Of a stretch of DNA of 64,000 nucleotides, positions 61,042-64,000 are shown in pieces; position 1 is the first letter of the stretch; the number at the start of each line of letters is the position of its first letter. The stretch is from Salinispirillum sp049115955 (lineage in GTDB: Bacteria > Pseudomonadota > Gammaproteobacteria > Pseudomonadales > Natronospirillaceae). A program made the translations under genes and the position numbers. The DNA lies in NCBI GenBank assembly GCA_049115955.1, contig JAGDZJ010000011.1, forward strand, positions 1 to 64,000. Reading direction: 5' to 3'. The notes below the pieces were generated by a model. The model was not told the origin of the DNA. It saw only the letters and a program-made list of their open reading frames with translations, and ran no database searches.

Positions 61042-61911
61042 ATGACTGAAGCCTTGAATATGGATCCGTTGAAACCGGGCTACCCTTTTAATGCCCATCT
61101 TGTTGCCGGGTTAACCCCTATCGTACAAAGCGGCAAGCTCGATTTTTGGATTGATCGACCCAATGGTTTAAAAGGTTACATCCTCAACATCACCGTTTCC
61201 GGTGCCGGTCTAGTATTCCCCGGAACCCTGCATGAAACCGTGGTGAAGACGGGGGATATGATGTTGATACCCGCCGGGGCCTGCCATGACTACGGACGCC
61301 ATCCAGATTACCACGAATGGTACCACCGCTGGGTTTACTTTCGCCCTCGTGCAACCTGGAGTGAATGGCTCAATTGGTCGCGAATCACCCGTAAAATCGG
61401 TTTTATGACCATCGAATCGCAGGAGCGATTTAACCTGATTGATCAGCTTTTCCTTAGCATTGATCAGACGGCAAAGAACGACTGCATGTTGTCAGAAGAA
61501 CTGAGCCTCAATCTACTCGAACAAATCCTCATTCGTTGCAGAAAATTCGACCAAAACCGACCACAAGCTCCGCTTGATGCGCGCATCCACAAAGTTTGCC
61601 AGTTTATAAACGATAATTTGAGCAAAGAGCTGACCATCTTCGATCTCGCCAAGGTGGCCTGCATGTCCGCCTCGCGATTTTCACACTTGTTTCGTAATCA
61701 GATGGGCGTTCCTGTACGACAATGGATAGAAGATCAGCGCATAAGCCTCGCTCGACAACTGCTGGTCACAACGGACCTCGCGGTCAACCAAGTGGCTCAG
61801 TATCTGGGATACCAAGATGCGTTGTATTTTTCTCGGGTTTTCCGGAAGAACCTCGGCCTTAGCCCCAGCGATTTCAGAAACAATCAGCAAAAGCCGAAGT
61901 TTCGGAATTGA
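61042..61911 (+). CDS. araC: Arabinose-type regulator AraC
   Basis: This is a close AraC homologue over its full length. N-terminus MTEALNMDPLKPGYPFNAHL aligns with E. coli AraC (AEAQNDPLLPGYSFNAHL), followed by VAGLTPI, FWIDRPNGLKGYILN and RHPDYHEWYHRWVYFRPR, the arabinose-binding cupin. The C-terminal DNA-binding domain has two helix-turn-helices (LAKVACMSASRFSHLFRNQM and VNQVAQYLGYQDALYFSRVF). A longer frame starts at 61021, but homology begins at the ATG at 61042; the ribosome site is weak. The gap 60824-61041 shows no gene; it may hold operators. It faces furanose-sugar permease genes. Confidence 0.93.
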   Translation: MTEALNMDPLKPGYPFNAHLVAGLTPIVQSGKLDFWIDRPNGLKGYILNITVSGAGLVFPGTLHETVVKTGDMMLIPAGACHDYGRHPDYHEWYHRWVYFRPRATWSEWLNWSRITRKIGFMTIESQERFNLIDQLFLSIDQTAKNDCMLSEELSLNLLEQILIRCRKFDQNRPQAPLDARIHKVCQFINDNLSKELTIFDLAKVACMSASRFSHLFRNQMGVPVRQWIEDQRISLARQLLVTTDLAVNQVAQYLGYQDALYFSRVFRKNLGLSPSDFRNNQQKPKFRN

Positions 61912-61924
61912 CCCGATAGAAAGA

Positions 61925-61947
61925 AAGGTGCCGAAGCAAAGCACCTT
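61925..61947 (-). terminator. Terminator after yjfF
   Basis: AAGGTGC pairs with GCACCTT around a nine-base loop; on the minus strand it is followed by TCTTTCTATCG. It separates the convergent araC and yjfF genes. Confidence 0.6.
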
Positions 61948-61969
61948 GGCCGTAAAGTCCGGGTATGTT

Positions 61970-62992
61970 TCAGTTGGACTTCAATGTCGGCTCCTCAGCG
62001 GCATCAACTTCGTAGGAACTCTTGCTGCGTTGCGAGAATCTTCTGGTAAGCACTATGATGCCTTTCTGCATCAGTATGAACATGAGCAGCAAGATACCGA
62101 TAGCAACCTTGGTCCACCAACTGTTCAAGGTTCCATCGAATGAAATCAAGGTCTGAATGACACCTTGGATCAGCGCACCGAGAAATGACCCTATAACAAG
62201 CCCCACACCGCCCGTCAGCAGTGTTCCACCGATTACCACCGCCGCAATGGCATCCAGTTCCAAACCTATGGCAGCCAACGGGTAGCCAGATCCCGTATAG
62301 ATCGCAAACACTACGCCGGCGGCACCACTGTAGAAACCACTCAAGGCGTATATTTTCACGAGAGTACGATTGACCGGTACACCGAGGAGCTTGGCTGATT
62401 GTTTGTCACCGCCTATTGCGTAAACATTCAAACCAAACCGGGTTCTTCTCGATACCACTACACCAATAAACAGTAAAACCAGCATCACCATCGCAATGAA
62501 GGTCAGCCCGCCTCGTCCCGGCAATGGCACGTAGATGTCGGACAACGTCACAATCAGTGGATGGTGGATCGGTACCGAGCCTAAATTAATCAGGTAAGCC
62601 AAACCTCGGAACAGAAACAGTCCAGCCAAGGTCACAATGAAGGGCTGTATATCAAAGTAGGCAATGATTACCCCCATTAACGTGCCAAAAAAGGTCGAAA
62701 TACTCAGCGCTATGAGGATTGCGATAACGGGATGAACACCCAGCCCGGTAATCAAGTGAGCCAGCAACACACCAACAAATGCAATCATTGACCCCACAGA
62801 CAAATCAATGCCACCCGAAATAATGACAAAACTCATCCCCACAGCGGTCACAATCAGAAAGGCGTTATCCGTGAGCAAATTAGTAAATACAAGCGTATCC
62901 CGAAACCCCTTGTATTCCACCACACCGTATCCGTAGAGCAGGATAAAAACGGTGATCGTTGCCATCAGCGGCAGAGTTCGTTCATTGAACAC
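61970..62992 (-). CDS. yjfF: Furanose-sugar ABC transporter permease YjfF
   Basis: The 340-residue inner-membrane protein matches E. coli YjfF, a permease of the galactofuranose importer YtfQRT-YjfF: NLLTDNAFLIVTAVGMSFVI, SGGIDLSVGSMIAFVGVLLA, HRTRFG-like RRTRFGLNVYAIGGDKQSAK and LELDAIAAVVIGGTLLTGGV, ending SWWTKVAIGILLLMFI. About ten helices. It overlaps ytfT by 11 bases. The ATPase and binding protein would lie beyond the window. Confidence 0.93.
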   Translation of the reverse strand: MFNERTLPLMATITVFILLYGYGVVEYKGFRDTLVFTNLLTDNAFLIVTAVGMSFVIISGGIDLSVGSMIAFVGVLLAHLITGLGVHPVIAILIALSISTFFGTLMGVIIAYFDIQPFIVTLAGLFLFRGLAYLINLGSVPIHHPLIVTLSDIYVPLPGRGGLTFIAMVMLVLLFIGVVVSRRTRFGLNVYAIGGDKQSAKLLGVPVNRTLVKIYALSGFYSGAAGVVFAIYTGSGYPLAAIGLELDAIAAVVIGGTLLTGGVGLVIGSFLGALIQGVIQTLISFDGTLNSWWTKVAIGILLLMFILMQKGIIVLTRRFSQRSKSSYEVDAAEEPTLKSN

Positions 62993-64000
62993 GTGAAGCC
63001 CTCCTTACCTTAAACAGGCGCGATTTAATAAAACTCTGAGTTTTAGATGACTGAATCAGTAAAACGAAAATGATAATGGTGGCTTTAATCACCAAATTGT
63101 ACTGCGGCGTTAGACCGCTACTCAGAATGGCGGTCGTCAGGGTCTGAATAATGATGACTCCCACAACGGTGAGCAGTAAATATATTCGACCACCACTGAG
63201 CGACGCACCTGCGATCACTACCGCCAGAATGGCGTCCAACTCCAACCAAAGCCCGGCATTATTCGCATCTGCGCCGCGTATGTCTGCAGCGATAATGATG
63301 CCGGCCATCGCCGAGCAAAATCCGGAAAAGATATAGGCCGATAGAATGAGTAACCGAGAATCTATGCCCATCAAACGACTGGATTCCGAGTTGGCGCCGA
63401 CTGCCTCGAAGAAGAGCCCTAAGGCCGTTTTACGCAACACCAGGACGGTGGTGGCAACAATACCTGCAGCAATAACGACCCTCAGTGGCAACCCGGCGAA
63501 ATAGCCATTCCCAACGGCATTGAAGAAGTCGGAATGGAAGGTAACAATCTGTCCTCCAGTAATCATCTGCGCAATGCCGCGCCCCGCAACCATGAGTACC
63601 AGGGTGGCAATAATTGGCTGAATGCCGAATACCGTAACCAAAACACCGTTCCACAAGCCACACAACATACCCGCGAGTAATGCGCACCCCATGACGGCCC
63701 AAGGAGACAGGTCTGTATTTACCGTCAGCACGGCTGTTACGGCGCCACAAATGGCGATGATAGCACCCACCGACAAGTCGATACCTTTCGTGCTAATGAC
63801 CAGCGCCATGCCAAGCGCGACCAAAAGCATTGGCGTAGCCCTGTGGAGAATATTGATCGGACTACCTTGAATATTCCCGTCGACAATCGAAAGCGTCAGG
63901 AACCCAGGTATTACTGCAGCTGCACCAACGATCAGAGCAACCAAGGATACTACAGGCGCTAAATTCTTCGCCTCCAGTTTGAATTTTTTGACGATATACA
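62982..64000 (-). CDS. ytfT: Furanose-sugar ABC transporter permease YtfT, 5' end cut by window
   Basis: The protein matches E. coli YtfT, partner of YjfF: SPINILHRATPMLLVALGMA, GIDLSVGAIIAICGAVTAVL, VAGRGIAQMITGGQIVTFHS, IIAADIRGADANNAGLWLEL and DAILAVVIAGASLSGGR. The frame is open at the window edge; upstream of the first possible start inside the window (TTG at 63944) the reading YIVKKFKLEAKNLAPVVSLV still looks coding, so the true start is at or beyond 64000. It is translated just before yjfF. Confidence 0.92.
   Translation of the reverse strand, partial: YIVKKFKLEAKNLAPVVSLVALIVGAAAVIPGFLTLSIVDGNIQGSPINILHRATPMLLVALGMALVISTKGIDLSVGAIIAICGAVTAVLTVNTDLSPWAVMGCALLAGMLCGLWNGVLVTVFGIQPIIATLVLMVAGRGIAQMITGGQIVTFHSDFFNAVGNGYFAGLPLRVVIAAGIVATTVLVLRKTALGLFFEAVGANSESSRLMGIDSRLLILSAYIFSGFCSAMAGIIIAADIRGADANNAGLWLELDAILAVVIAGASLSGGRIYLLLTVVGVIIIQTLTTAILSSGLTPQYNLVIKATIIIFVLLIQSSKTQSFIKSRLFKVRRASRVQ

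Noticed and set aside
1..64000. CRISPR arrays, insertion sequences or prophage
   Set aside because: No regularly spaced repeats, no transposase or phage structural frames were found on either strand; repeats present are short, dispersed and intergenic.

Overview
The window reads as a chromosomal segment of a free-living, polarly flagellated gammaproteobacterium, probably marine and of Oceanospirillales type. This is inferred from sigma-54/sigma-28 flagellar promoters, an rnfABCDGE-nth operon next to metG, a TRAP transporter, GatCAB and the mreBCD-maf-rng-yhdP cluster. No species can be named from sequence alone. There is no sign of prophage, insertion sequence, integrase or CRISPR array.

Layout. 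(1) 0-16.4 kb, flagellum and chemotaxis. On the minus strand two hook-basal-body transcripts run right to left: flgBCDE behind a sigma-54-like promoter at 11118-11133, and flgFGHI behind a near-consensus sigma-54 promoter at 4352-4370. The terminator of the flgE transcript abuts the second promoter. flgI and flgH are separated by an unrecognised secreted protein and a dispersed repeat. cheV-cheR lies upstream, and flgA, flgM (with a sigma-28 promoter), flgN and a membrane-anchored coiled-coil protein point the other way. FlgE is the outstanding gene: 1569 residues instead of about 400, with about eight repeated modules inserted and a lysine-free stretch of 765 residues. (2) 16.4-26.7 kb, housekeeping: Atm1-like ABC exporter, ppnP, hda, DUF2066 protein, purM-purN-DUF3108, D-lactate dehydrogenase, DegV, dcd. 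(3) 26.9-39.5 kb: apbC and metG, separated by a small lipoprotein and a benE/SutR-type regulator pair with two identical palindromic operators, then rnfABCDGE-nth. (4) 39.5-43.3 kb: a DUF4062 protein, two Nudix hydrolases, a NIF3-type domain protein, tRNA-Ser(UGA) and a nitrilase-family hydrolase. (5) 43.3-51.7 kb: yhdP-rng-maf-mreDCB on the minus strand. (6) 51.9-55.2 kb: gatCAB behind a leader with a long hairpin. (7) 55.4-60.1 kb: a TRAP operon with two related binding proteins on either side of a TatT-type lipoprotein. (8) 60.2-64.0 kb: a YfbR-like nucleotidase with an altered HD motif, an AraC orthologue, and convergent YjfF/YtfT furanose-sugar permeases, the second cut by the window edge.

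Three families of short dispersed repeats occupy intergenic gaps (window start, 2.0 kb, both sides of dcd, 39.6 kb, 55.3 kb). No gene-free stretch exceeds 300 bases; the longest, 26695-26990, is mostly repeats.
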